NCBI GenBank assembly: GCA_022822085.1
Contig: JAJECK010000065.1
Span: 1-35,496 of the forward strand
DNA from: Candidatus Poribacteria bacterium
GTDB lineage: Bacteria > Poribacteria > WGA-4E > WGA-3G
Direction: 5' to 3'
DNA: 35,496 nt
In this document: one piece after another, positions 9,413 to 18,206 of the stretch
How positions within the stretch are numbered: the stretch's first letter is position 1
Layout: the number at the start of each line of letters is the position of its first letter
Made by a program: the position numbers and the translations under genes
The notes under the pieces: generated by a model
Told to the model about the DNA's origin: nothing
Databases searched by the model: none
The model's input: only the letters and a program-made list of their open reading frames with translations

Positions 9413-10414
9413 CTATGTATTATATCCTAATCTCGCCATCGTGTCATGGAAAATTGGTGCAACACTATGATGTATATCAAATTGTTCTCTGGGAGGAATA
9501 GGGTGTAAAGTATTTCGTGCATACTCCAGAAAGGTTGTATCCAATTGCAAATCACAAAACTCACATAATTTCGGAAGCACTTCATCTGGTTTTGATGTAA
9601 GTTCTTCAAAACAAACCGTATAAACACAATCAGAAGTTGTTTCCAATACGCGAAGCCCTTCCCGCATAGTTACAACCCATTCAACAACTGCTCGGTCCAA
9701 ATGTCGATTAAATGAACTGACTTCCGATGCAAATTCATTCATGTCAGTGTCTGTATACACCAATTGTTCTACCAATAACTCCCATTTTCGGTTATTAATG
9801 CCCCACCAATCATGTGTTTCACCACTGTTTTGAATTCCATGATGTTCAGACCATGCAGCAATTGATTGACAGGTATCCCAACCATTACGAATGAGAAAAA
9901 TAAATCTTGCATCTGGGAACAGCTTTTGGACAAAATCTACTCTGAAAATAAGTTCCGGATATTTATCAACAAGTCTATGTGAGAAGGTACTAGACAAATA
10001 TGCCCCAAATAGTTGTTTGGCACGCCGACAAGTTTCATAATCGGCATCTTCAGATGTTAAACGATAAAATCCCTCTCCTTGACTATAACTGCCTATTACA
10101 TCTTCTTTTTTATGAATTATATGCCAAATTGCCTTCGGCTCATTGAGATAACCTACCTCCTGATGCATAGATAGGACTAATCCAAGGATCGTTGTTCCAC
10201 TTCGTCCTATACCCAAGATGAAAATTGGTTGCTTAACTGGTTTGAATTCTCTCTTACTATATGATATGCCATTTAGTAGAGATAGAACAAGTGAATTAAT
10301 CCAACGTCCTTTTGTCGTTGCAGGACGTCCTTCAAAAAACGCATAACTTATTAAACGAGTTAATGCTTTCAAAGGACGCGTTTTGATATAATTTTTATTG
10401 AGGTGTGCAATCAT
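9413..10414 (-). CDS. Sulfotransferase family protein (ST1)
   Basis: Probable PAPS-dependent sulfotransferase that transfers sulfate to a carbohydrate. The 5'-phosphosulfate loop is FILGIGRSGTTILG (about residues 65-78), and the 3'-phosphate-binding region is FLIRNGWDTCQS. A family-typical late segment, VCFEELTSKPDEVLPKLCEF, corresponds to the 'YEdL ..P ... l..F' region of bacterial carbohydrate sulfotransferases. About 60 residues precede the P-loop, which is longer than in ST2 and may be an extra helix or association segment. No clear Shine-Dalgarno precedes the ATG. It lies 38 bp downstream of ST2 and 33 bp upstream of sulfatase S3, so one transcript likely carries both sulfating and desulfating enzymes. 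The acceptor is unknown. Confidence 0.85.
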   Translation of the reverse strand: MIAHLNKNYIKTRPLKALTRLISYAFFEGRPATTKGRWINSLVLSLLNGISYSKREFKPVKQPIFILGIGRSGTTILGLVLSMHQEVGYLNEPKAIWHIIHKKEDVIGSYSQGEGFYRLTSEDADYETCRRAKQLFGAYLSSTFSHRLVDKYPELIFRVDFVQKLFPDARFIFLIRNGWDTCQSIAAWSEHHGIQNSGETHDWWGINNRKWELLVEQLVYTDTDMNEFASEVSSFNRHLDRAVVEWVVTMREGLRVLETTSDCVYTVCFEELTSKPDEVLPKLCEFCDLQLDTTFLEYARNTLHPIPPREQFDIHHSVAPIFHDTMARLGYNT

Positions 10415-10452
10415 ATTTTTGTTCGTATATAACTTTAGACCATCGATTCTAT

Positions 10453-11478
10453 CTACAATCGTCTTCGTATCGTTTCTCGGATATTTTTAATCCTGTCCAG
10501 ATTGCATAGAAATGCCAACACTACTTTAATTGGAAATGTAAAGAAATCTATCAGCAAACTAAAAATGTTAGGTCTAATCTTAACAGATTCGTAGTTGTGT
10601 TTTTTCATCAATTCGCCATTCAGTTTCTGATTTATATAGATTTCTGACGAATTCAGATTCCCGCCCTGAAGGTTACCTGAACTCCAATTCCCTGCTCTAT
10701 TGGGGTTGATACCAGTCTTCGTCGGTTTATCAGTATCTACAGAAGAACCAACTTGTGGGACCTGTAGCATAGATTGTGTATATTCTATTTCTATAAATTC
10801 ACATAATTCTGTGACTGTTTTCTCAGGTAAATCAAGCAGTTGTTCAAAATAAACTGTCCGGACTCTGTCATGCTTTGTAAATTGATCCGCTGTTTTAACT
10901 GCAGTATGCCAAATTCTACTTATTGTTATTGGGTGATAATTTACCCAATCTCGGAACGATTCTTTTAGTGGTAAATCTGAGCCGCCCAGAAATCTTCGTT
11001 TCCACTTCCGTTTCTGAGACAATAACACATCACGGGGGTCGCGAACCATGTTAATTATTTTTGCTTGTGGATAAACTTTTAGTATTTCATCAATATAAAA
11101 TACATTACGTGGTGTCTGATCACAAGGAATTGATTTGCCATTCAGCATCGTCTCATTCTGAAGAAATGCTAAATAGAGAACGGTAGGGGAAATTGAATGA
11201 CCATCAATCCCATCACAAAGTTTCTGTGCATCCTCTTCGAATTTACGTGGATCGCCTTGTTGACGATAACCAATTCGTTGTATGCAGAATAGTTTTGAAG
11301 CCAATTCTTCAGCATCAGGTCTACTCAATCCTGATGTCCGTGCTGGAGACCATAACTGCCCAAAAAAATGTAGTTCACCAAAAGTATGGACATCTGCATG
11401 GTTACCCAATATACGTCCCATCATTGTCGTTCCACTACGACTGTTACCAACAACAAACAGCATTTTCTCCAAATTCAC
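10453..11478 (-). CDS. Sulfotransferase family protein (ST2)
   Basis: Probable PAPS-dependent carbohydrate sulfotransferase. The 5'-phosphosulfate loop LFVVGNSRSGTTMMGRIL is at the N-terminus and the classic 3'-phosphate site NMVRDPRDVLLS is in the middle. TVYFEQLLDLPEKTVTELCEF is the usual downstream block. The C-terminus has a hydrophobic segment (about 310-328) that may be a membrane-associating helix. The start is GTG with GAGG about 7 bp upstream, overlapping the stop of the glycoside hydrolase gene by 4 bp. An in-frame ATG five codons later is an alternative. It resembles ST1 more than ST3 or ST4 in the GRSGTT/SRSGTT form of the loop. Substrate is not predictable. Confidence 0.86.
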   Translation of the reverse strand: MNLEKMLFVVGNSRSGTTMMGRILGNHADVHTFGELHFFGQLWSPARTSGLSRPDAEELASKLFCIQRIGYRQQGDPRKFEEDAQKLCDGIDGHSISPTVLYLAFLQNETMLNGKSIPCDQTPRNVFYIDEILKVYPQAKIINMVRDPRDVLLSQKRKWKRRFLGGSDLPLKESFRDWVNYHPITISRIWHTAVKTADQFTKHDRVRTVYFEQLLDLPEKTVTELCEFIEIEYTQSMLQVPQVGSSVDTDKPTKTGINPNRAGNWSSGNLQGGNLNSSEIYINQKLNGELMKKHNYESVKIRPNIFSLLIDFFTFPIKVVLAFLCNLDRIKNIRETIRRRL

Positions 11479-13103
11479 AGTCTTACCTCAATTGTTCCAA
11501 AACTGTTTTTTGGAATTCTAAGCTTGTTCACATTCCCACGCCATTCTTGTATTTCTACCTCAATTTTTCCAGAACCTTCCATCTCTGCATTCCCGCCGTT
11601 TGTAGCGGATATATTATCATTGGCAACATACCGATAAACAGCATCTTTGTTGATCTTCTTACCGTCTATCATAAATTCAGGAATATAGTCTGCTGCAGTG
11701 CGATTACTCACCATCAAGTAAATTGTTTGACTATTCCCGATTGCTTGGATCTGAACACCAGGTATCTGTTTGTTCTCATAATCTAACTTACCTACAAGTT
11801 GTGGCATGTTAGCAGTTGTAATGGAATATTGAGTATCTGATTCTGCAAATACCTCGCCAATTAACTGAAATGCAGAATGGACAGTGCGACGAATAGTGTC
11901 CCCATAATCTGATTCAGGTTCTCCGCCATATTTCCAAAATGTTTTTGAATTTACTGGTGTGATACGCGAGAATACTGGAAATCCTTTACCAGGTCCTGTT
12001 ATCACATGAAAGTTTGCATGTGTAATAATTGGATAACTCAGCAATTTTAGAAAAAAGTCGCCTACGTACATTGCATGCAGTTGTGTGTTCGCAACACGAT
12101 TGGCAGGATTTGCTATATTCCATTCTGTAATCCACATCTCTTTATCTGGAAACAAGTCTTGATAATAAGTCATTGCTTCTTCACACTCATAATGTATCCA
12201 ACCGAATAGGTAACGACGCATCGTGTCAATTTCAACATCTTTTACTGCTTTGTAAGCATACACATGCACAGAGAATGCATCATACCAATCTGTTGACGAT
12301 GGAGCAGAATAATTAGCAAGTTTTTCATCCCATTTGCGCTGGACACTCTTGATTAAAAATCCTTCCTTGTGAAATGCTACAGGTGTTGCACATACTGATA
12401 CTTTTATATCTGGATTGACTTTTTTCATTGCTAATGCATGCTTTTTTGCTTCATTCATATATATATCAGCAGTGCGAAATTTCTTTACATAGTGGGGTAG
12501 ATAATACTCATTGCCAAGTTCCCAATGATTAATTTTGTACCCTTTCTCCATTGAATAACTAACCCATGCTGCACTCTCATCTGGGTTACCAGTCCACAGA
12601 TTGACAACAACGATTGGTGTAATCTGCAAGTCTTGACAAAGTTTCATAAAATCGTCAAAAGAGATGATTCCATCTCGACGTTTTTGTAGTTTTACATAAT
12701 TCCCTCTATTACGTTTATTAAGTTGAGTGCTAAGCGTTGAATTCATCTCATCTTGCCGGAATCCTGCAATATTCCAATGATAGAAATTTCCAACTGTACC
12801 TCCAGGGAACCTTAAAGTTTTAGGTTTTAGGACCTTCGTTAACGCAATAAAGTCGTCATCAAGATATCCGTAATCCCCGCTCATCATGTTCGTATTAAAT
12901 CCGTAGAGTTCTTTTCTCAATGGCATGCTGCTTTGTGTGTTAACATCTATAGATAGCACTTCAGAGATCGATACTTCTATGTCGTAATCAAGATATAATG
13001 TAAGAATCACCAAACCTACTATTAATAATATACATACAATCAGGATAATTCTTATATATTTTGAATTCCAGATGCTTTGCAATAAAGTTTTACTAAAATT
13101 CAT
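11475..13103 (-). CDS. Membrane-anchored clan-A glycoside hydrolase (GH51/GH39/GH79-like)
   Basis: Probable periplasmic retaining glycosidase tethered by one N-terminal membrane helix (residues 18-38). The rest looks like a TIM barrel followed by a beta-rich C-terminal domain. LRFPGGTVGNFYHW is typical of arabinofuranosidase-like clan-A enzymes. WELGNE gives a candidate acid/base E199, and MWITEWNI gives a candidate nucleophile E327; the spacing of about 128 residues is plausible for the clan. The ATG overlaps the Wzy-like gene's stop by 4 bp and its own stop overlaps ST2's start by 4 bp, placing it firmly inside the polysaccharide operon. Glycosidases in exopolysaccharide operons, such as PslG in Pseudomonas, act on the polymer being exported. 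The same role is inferred here. Exact GH family is uncertain. Confidence 0.8.
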   Translation of the reverse strand: MNFSKTLLQSIWNSKYIRIILIVCILLIVGLVILTLYLDYDIEVSISEVLSIDVNTQSSMPLRKELYGFNTNMMSGDYGYLDDDFIALTKVLKPKTLRFPGGTVGNFYHWNIAGFRQDEMNSTLSTQLNKRNRGNYVKLQKRRDGIISFDDFMKLCQDLQITPIVVVNLWTGNPDESAAWVSYSMEKGYKINHWELGNEYYLPHYVKKFRTADIYMNEAKKHALAMKKVNPDIKVSVCATPVAFHKEGFLIKSVQRKWDEKLANYSAPSSTDWYDAFSVHVYAYKAVKDVEIDTMRRYLFGWIHYECEEAMTYYQDLFPDKEMWITEWNIANPANRVANTQLHAMYVGDFFLKLLSYPIITHANFHVITGPGKGFPVFSRITPVNSKTFWKYGGEPESDYGDTIRRTVHSAFQLIGEVFAESDTQYSITTANMPQLVGKLDYENKQIPGVQIQAIGNSQTIYLMVSNRTAADYIPEFMIDGKKINKDAVYRYVANDNISATNGGNAEMEGSGKIEVEIQEWRGNVNKLRIPKNSFGTIEVRL

Positions 13104-14449
13104 AAAGTAATCCTTAATGGTTTATAGGTCTGAAGTGCTGTATCACTCACAAACATTAATGCAGCACACATCCAGAAGTAGAAACCGTATCCTCTAAATT
13201 CAAGAGTTCTGTTAAAGAACAGTAAAAACATTGTAACAACAACAAGGCAGATCATTACCATTGCCATATCTTTTGTAAATTTGCTAACAGTATTTTTATA
13301 TAATTTCAATGATGCAGTGAAGAGGCGATAGAAAATAAACATGAACAATCCTAATCCAAGTAATCCATAGAAACACAAGATAGCAACCCAATAAACATCT
13401 TTAAAACCTTTCTTACTCAATATTTTGAATAGGAAGGACCGTTTACTCTTATTGAGTTTTTCAATTGTAGTATTTTGGTCTGCCCCATAACCTAATATAG
13501 GTTTGTTGACTAGTACAGTCGGTACATTTCCCAAAATCGCACCAAGACGTTGTTTCTGTGCTACCTTTACATAAGAACCTGAAAATACACCCGTAATGTT
13601 GCCAGTGAGTCCAACTTTTGCTTTTCTCGGGTTAACATATTCCAATTCAAACGGATTCACTATTGCCAATATCACACTGAATACCAATAAAACAATTAGT
13701 GATAGGCGAAGTGTCATTTTCCAACCATATTGAAAGAAGTACCAAACAACACATGCGAGCATTGCAGAAAAAGTCGCAGCACGAGAATAAGAACGTGCTA
13801 TAAACAATAACAATAATCCTATACCGAGAAGGTTGAGATAGTCAAGTCGTTTGATCCGAGATAGAAATATGGTGAGTATAACAATCATAAATACACCATA
13901 TATTACCGTATCACCTAATGTCCCATAAATACTACCAATTTCTCTCCCAAGTTCAAGCAACCTAAATTCTTTTGTGAAACCTGCCACCTCAAGAGTAGAT
14001 GCACGTGGCAAAAACAGGTCATATAGGGTAGGGCCGCCAAGCCACTGAACCAAACCGACACCGATTTGCACAACCCCTATACATAAAATAATCCGTAACA
14101 GTGTTGTAATCCGTTGATGAGATAACGAAGAATTTACGACAAGATAAAAGAGCACTATATAACGAGCAAGAGGACGGATGTTATATAGACTACCGATTAT
14201 GGGTGAACGGTTGATAAACATTGACAGAAAGACGACAAAATAAAAACCAATGACTGGTAAATCAATAGGTGTTTTGACAAACGGAATTCCTCTATATAGT
14301 TTGTGGAAAACGAGTCTACCAAAAGCAGCATAGATTAGGATTTCTCCTAAGAAACGTAGATATGAATAAACAGAATCACTTACAGGTAGGAACTTCAGTA
14401 TAAATTCTTCAAATGCAAAGTAACCTGTCAGAAAATAGATAATATGCAT
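13100..14449 (-). CDS. Wzy/O-antigen-ligase-like polysaccharide polymerase
   Basis: Integral membrane protein with about 11-12 predicted helices and one larger extracytoplasmic region between about residues 265 and 345. The arrangement, and the segment LLLLFIARSYSRAATFSAML, match the Wzy_C/O-antigen ligase family, where the arginine-containing segment opens the catalytic loop. The conserved-looking GYGAD lies late in the loop, as in other family members. It would polymerise flipped repeat units on the outer face of the cytoplasmic membrane. It is followed by the glycoside hydrolase with an ATGA overlap. No clear Shine-Dalgarno precedes the ATG. Polymerase is favoured over ligase because the locus also holds a flippase and a Wzi protein, but the two cannot be told apart by sequence. 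Confidence 0.8.
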   Translation of the reverse strand: MHIIYFLTGYFAFEEFILKFLPVSDSVYSYLRFLGEILIYAAFGRLVFHKLYRGIPFVKTPIDLPVIGFYFVVFLSMFINRSPIIGSLYNIRPLARYIVLFYLVVNSSLSHQRITTLLRIILCIGVVQIGVGLVQWLGGPTLYDLFLPRASTLEVAGFTKEFRLLELGREIGSIYGTLGDTVIYGVFMIVILTIFLSRIKRLDYLNLLGIGLLLLFIARSYSRAATFSAMLACVVWYFFQYGWKMTLRLSLIVLLVFSVILAIVNPFELEYVNPRKAKVGLTGNITGVFSGSYVKVAQKQRLGAILGNVPTVLVNKPILGYGADQNTTIEKLNKSKRSFLFKILSKKGFKDVYWVAILCFYGLLGLGLFMFIFYRLFTASLKLYKNTVSKFTKDMAMVMICLVVVTMFLLFFNRTLEFRGYGFYFWMCAALMFVSDTALQTYKPLRITL

Positions 14450-14487
14450 TTTTTCGTTGTGATGTTTATAGCCAAATTACTTTTTTG

Positions 14488-15381
14488 CTACCAATGTGTT
14501 AGATCTTGTCCAATTAATTCTGATAATTTTTCATTGTATGGTTTAAAATAGTTGTATAGTTCATTTTGTGTATTCGGATTTAATGGGGGAGGCGTAAAAG
14601 GTTTGTCGTTCAAGTCCAACACGGCTTTTCTGAGTTTGTATGCTGCTGTATCTGGGACAAGTCTACGAATTACACGTCTTATAGGATTACGTGATGCCAG
14701 GAATTGGGTAAACAGATACCCAAACTTTTCTGATCGTGGCATCGCTGCTTGATTAATCCTTTCACTAACTTGAGGTTTAAAATCTGAGCTAATTCCCATT
14801 ATGTCATATATTTGTTGACATATACCTATCGCATTCGTTTTCAACGCATCCGTTAGAAAACAATGCACTTTATCTCTACCAAATAACGAGTACAAATTAT
14901 TTATATGTAAAGAGTATGTACTGTTGAATTTATATAGACACTGCCTCCATTTAAACCAATCTTCATTATGGCGTGCCTCTTCTGCTACAAGTGCTTCTTC
15001 AAAGGTTTTTATATTTTCCCAACCTCTACGGCGCGCCCACCAATACGCAGACGATGCGCGCGCTATCGGTTCTCTCAATAGCACTATGAGATTAATATTC
15101 GGATTGTGTTCAAAAATCCTTTGCATTTTTTCTGAAGAACACATTACCATTACATTTTTCGCGATGATGTACTTGTCACTTGGACATTTTGAAAAATACT
15201 TGGCATAAGCAGAATCGTATCCACGCTTATACTCGTGGTCTTGAAGAAAGTAAGTCATTTCAGGTTGAGGATGCGTCCAGATATCTGGATGTTGTGCTAA
15301 GTATCGCAACAAAGAAGATGTACCTGACTTCTGTGCCCCCACAATCATCAGTTGTATTTTGTTCTGTTCCACATTGTCCAT
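14488..15381 (-). CDS. Heparan-sulfotransferase-like sulfotransferase (ST3)
   Basis: Probable PAPS-dependent sulfotransferase of the NDST/heparan-sulfate-like group. The 5'-phosphosulfate loop is MIVGAQKSGTSSLLRYLAQHP, with the GxxKxGTSSL form and HPDI segment of that group. The 3'-phosphate region is IVLLREPIARASSAYWW. A late block near residues 196-215 precedes a basic C-terminal region. The length of 297 residues is usual for the bacterial members. The ATG is 14 bp downstream of ST4's stop and the gene ends 38 bp before the Wzy-like gene. The cytoplasmic location of PAPS suggests sulfation of lipid-linked repeat units before flipping, which is an inference. Specificity is unknown. Confidence 0.86.
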   Translation of the reverse strand: MDNVEQNKIQLMIVGAQKSGTSSLLRYLAQHPDIWTHPQPEMTYFLQDHEYKRGYDSAYAKYFSKCPSDKYIIAKNVMVMCSSEKMQRIFEHNPNINLIVLLREPIARASSAYWWARRRGWENIKTFEEALVAEEARHNEDWFKWRQCLYKFNSTYSLHINNLYSLFGRDKVHCFLTDALKTNAIGICQQIYDIMGISSDFKPQVSERINQAAMPRSEKFGYLFTQFLASRNPIRRVIRRLVPDTAAYKLRKAVLDLNDKPFTPPPLNPNTQNELYNYFKPYNEKLSELIGQDLTHW

Positions 15382-15395
15382 CTGTAATGCTTATC

Positions 15396-16385
15396 CTATG
15401 TAAATGGTTTCCAAGGTGGCTGTTTTCCTAAGAGTAGTGCTAAATCATCTACATCAGGTCTATAATAGTCCACTAAACGTTTCTGTGTATCATCAGATAG
15501 TGTGACACTCTCAGTAGATCGTGTGTTCAATCGTAGATAAAGCGGTTCAAATCCTCTTCTCATTGCCTGTAATGTCTTATGTATAAGCGGTTTGTTATGC
15601 GTCCAGCGACGCACTCGAAATCTAAATGACCTATATTTCTGATGAAATTCTGGGTTTCTCATTGTTTCCGTTCGATTAGTGACCTGAAATGTGTAATCAT
15701 TGAAAAATGTTGAATCTAAATCAGCAAATTCACATAAATCCTTCATTACATCTAATGGATTTTTTGACAGATCTTCATAAAAAAATGTGTGTACTCGATC
15801 ATTTCCAAAACGATCAAGATAACATTTCAAAAAAGTAGTATAACGACCTTGAGGTAACACTTGCATAAACTGTGCATGATCTGAATTACGTTTGGAATCC
15901 GGACCAAATTGTTGAGTGTGATCAAACCCCTGTTTTCCATCAGCAATTTCAAAAAGTCGTTCTACATATTCATCTATACTTAGACTATTCGGCAACCTTC
16001 CAATCTGTATTGCAAAACGATACCACGATATCAACCGTGAGATTGGTTCACGAAGACTAAAGACCAACTTTGCATTTGGTAGCAATTCTGATATTCTCTC
16101 AAGTGCAGAGGAACAATACAGATAGTCTGGTGTCGATTCAAGTCTAATTCGATTATCCTGAGAATCTGAGAACAATAGATTGTATTTCTCGACATCGCCA
16201 TTGAAACGGTATTTTGACGGTAGCGGATAATCTGAACTGAGGAAGAATCGAGTTTCTTTATATGATGCAGCAGAGATAGCAGGATGGTCAGAGAGATATG
16301 AAAACAGTGATGTCGTAGCTGCTTTTGTTGTCCCACCTATTATAAGATATTGATACTCACTGACCGCTTTCGTTGAAGATTTCAT
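15396..16385 (-). CDS. Heparan-sulfotransferase-like sulfotransferase (ST4)
   Basis: Fourth sulfotransferase of the locus and most similar in layout to ST3. The 5'-phosphosulfate loop is LIIGGTTKAATTSLFSYLSD, a variant in which alanine replaces the usual glycine of KxGTTSL. HPAIS and ETRFFL follow, as in NDST-like enzymes. The 3'-phosphate site is LVFSLREPISRLISWY. VHTFFYEDLSKNPLDVMKDLC is the standard later block. The ORF is intact at 329 residues and lies 50 bp after the flippase gene. Its tandem position with ST3 suggests duplication and divergence to modify a different hydroxyl or amino position of the repeat unit; this is inferred. Confidence 0.85.
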   Translation of the reverse strand: MKSSTKAVSEYQYLIIGGTTKAATTSLFSYLSDHPAISAASYKETRFFLSSDYPLPSKYRFNGDVEKYNLLFSDSQDNRIRLESTPDYLYCSSALERISELLPNAKLVFSLREPISRLISWYRFAIQIGRLPNSLSIDEYVERLFEIADGKQGFDHTQQFGPDSKRNSDHAQFMQVLPQGRYTTFLKCYLDRFGNDRVHTFFYEDLSKNPLDVMKDLCEFADLDSTFFNDYTFQVTNRTETMRNPEFHQKYRSFRFRVRRWTHNKPLIHKTLQAMRRGFEPLYLRLNTRSTESVTLSDDTQKRLVDYYRPDVDDLALLLGKQPPWKPFT

Positions 16386-16435
16386 TTTTCATCAATGTTA
16401 AATATAGTGTATGCACTTTACTACATCTGAATTAC

Positions 16436-17779
16436 TCAAGATTTTGTGTATAAAGAAACACCAGTTTTTCTTAGCAGAAATACCAGATTTCCAACAGCCA
16501 AAATCGCCGTAACAGATACTGTAATCGCGATACCATTAAGTTGCCATACTGTTACAAGGATGTATGCTACGACGAAGTTAATAATTGCCATCGTTAGCAT
16601 GTTTCTAAATATCAACTTATATTCTTTTTGTGCATATAGTCCAGCGTTCAGAACAGGAATTAGACAAGAAAATACAGTGCCTATGCTAAGCCAAATAAGG
16701 ATTCTTACGATTGTTTGAAGGGATTGTTCATCGAACTTACCACCACTAAATAGTAGATGAGTAATATAGGATGCACACAAAACAAGTAAAAATGTTATTG
16801 GTAATGCAATAATTATGACAGAGCGAATGTTACGTATTAGTGTTTGTTTCAGTTTCTGTCTGTCTTCTTTAATACTGTTTGCTGCCATTTCTGGTAAACC
16901 GGTCGTAGCAATACTTATCCCAATTAATGTCTGAATAGCAGAGAATATCTTGAATGCACTATTATATAGGGTTATTGCTCCATTACCAATTCTTCCTACT
17001 AAAATAACTTCAACCAATATGCGTGCAGTGATTTGGCGAATAGCAAAACCAAGAGTGGGATATGAAATAGTCTCTTTCAAAGAACGTAATTCATCATAAG
17101 TTATCCAAGAAAAACGATATCCATATCCTACTTGATAAATTCTTGTACATAACCAACCATAGTATACTACAAAACCACATGTATATGCTATTGCAATATA
17201 ACGTACAAGGTTCTTATCACTTGAAAGGAATATAAAACATGCTGTTGCAATGGCAGGTGGAAGAGCGTTTCGTATGGCAACAGTTTTGAACCTTTTCTGA
17301 CTGTTCAATAAAGCACTGAGAATGGTACTTCCTGTTCCAAAGAGGACAATTGGTGCACATATCCGTAATAGAGATGCCATTAAAGCGTGTGCATCAGTTG
17401 AACTGCTTGATAATGTAAATCTTGCAATCTGTGTTGCGAATACCTCAATCAACAGCATGAAAACAACACTTACACATAGCGAAAAATTTAATATCCCATT
17501 CGTAAAATAACGAAAGTCTGTGTTGTTTCTCAAATTGCCTTCGTTGATAAACAACGGAACAAGACTAAATTTTGCCCCTTCTCGGATTATGGTATCAACT
17601 ATGAGAACAACTTTCAGTGAAGCGATTAAGGCATCTGCCGTTTCATTTATTCCAAGGTATCTGGGAATAAAAACATGAAATATAAGGCTCAATCCCATAC
17701 CTATTGCGGTAATAAACATAACCCAATGGGATGGAGTTGGTCTCAACTTTTCCAGTAATTTAGAGGTATTTTTGATCAA
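16436..17779 (-). CDS. MurJ/MviN- or Wzx-like lipid-linked oligosaccharide flippase
   Basis: Polytopic membrane protein of the MOP superfamily with about 12 hydrophobic segments across 447 residues. The N-terminal block, GLSLIFHVFIPRYLGINETADALIASLKV followed by IIREGAKFSLVPLFI, resembles MurJ/MviN (R-G x8 N/D-A-D and 'lvP.f'). It is shorter than canonical MurJ (about 500 residues). It would move lipid-linked repeat units across the cytoplasmic membrane for the Wzy-like polymerase. An in-frame stop lies two codons upstream and the first possible start is TTG at 17779, with no ATG until residue 21. The TTG start is therefore likely, with only a weak GTGAG upstream. The gene lies 25 bp after the nucleotidyltransferase. 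A dedicated polysaccharide flippase is favoured over the housekeeping lipid II flippase because of the locus. Confidence 0.8.
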   Translation of the reverse strand: MIKNTSKLLEKLRPTPSHWVMFITAIGMGLSLIFHVFIPRYLGINETADALIASLKVVLIVDTIIREGAKFSLVPLFINEGNLRNNTDFRYFTNGILNFSLCVSVVFMLLIEVFATQIARFTLSSSSTDAHALMASLLRICAPIVLFGTGSTILSALLNSQKRFKTVAIRNALPPAIATACFIFLSSDKNLVRYIAIAYTCGFVVYYGWLCTRIYQVGYGYRFSWITYDELRSLKETISYPTLGFAIRQITARILVEVILVGRIGNGAITLYNSAFKIFSAIQTLIGISIATTGLPEMAANSIKEDRQKLKQTLIRNIRSVIIIALPITFLLVLCASYITHLLFSGGKFDEQSLQTIVRILIWLSIGTVFSCLIPVLNAGLYAQKEYKLIFRNMLTMAIINFVVAYILVTVWQLNGIAITVSVTAILAVGNLVFLLRKTGVSLYTKS

Positions 17780-17804
17780 GTTTCACTCACGAGTTCAGAT
17801 CAAT

Positions 17805-18206
17805 TCACCCTTTTAGAATCTTTTCTACAATGTCAGTCGTATGAATATAGTCAGTATCCACAGTCTGAACTGGGGTATCTAACTCCAGTTCTTGTAATAT
17901 TTCCCTTAATCTCGCATTTCCATCAACACCCTCAACACATATATCTGGGGCAACTTTAGCGACTAAATCTAATTGGGATTCTAAAGAAAATACTTCTACT
18001 GCATCTACATGCCGACATGCTTCTAACAACGCGATACGGTGCTCAAGCGGATAGATAGGTCTATTTTCACCTTTTACACGTCGAACTGTATCATCCTCAG
18101 CAACACCTACCACAAGACGATCTCCACATGCAGCCGCCGCTTCAAAAAATTTCAAATGTCCATAATGAAAAAGGTCAAAACAACCCGTAACTAAAACTGT
18201 TTTCAC
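17805..18206 (-). CDS. HxGH-type sugar nucleotidyltransferase (TagD/HldE-C-like)
   Basis: Small 133-residue cytidylyltransferase-fold enzyme. TGCFDLFHYGHLKFF holds the HxGH nucleotide-binding motif (H14, H17). RRVKGENRPIYPLEHRIALL is the usual second block. HTTDIVEKI near the end matches the ST-T/S-x-I motif region of TagD, PCYT and the HldE C-terminal domain. It should join a sugar phosphate or polyol phosphate to CTP or ATP, giving an activated donor for the locus. The GTG start overlaps the FGGY kinase's stop by 4 bp (GTGA), so the two products are probably made together and act in sequence. The sugar and nucleotide are not readable. It is not a fused HldE, because the partner is not a PfkB-type kinase. 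Confidence 0.85.
   Translation of the reverse strand: MKTVLVTGCFDLFHYGHLKFFEAAAACGDRLVVGVAEDDTVRRVKGENRPIYPLEHRIALLEACRHVDAVEVFSLESQLDLVAKVAPDICVEGVDGNARLREILQELELDTPVQTVDTDYIHTTDIVEKILKG

Noticed and set aside
10427-10440. Shared 14-mer GTATATAACTTTAG with position about 87-100
   Set aside because: In A+T-rich spacers of a 35-kb window a 14-base match is expected by chance; no longer homology surrounds it.
11193-11786. Plus-strand 197-codon reading frame
   Set aside because: It crosses the overlap of ST2 and the glycoside hydrolase on the opposite strand, both of which have strong family motifs; the product has no recognisable features.
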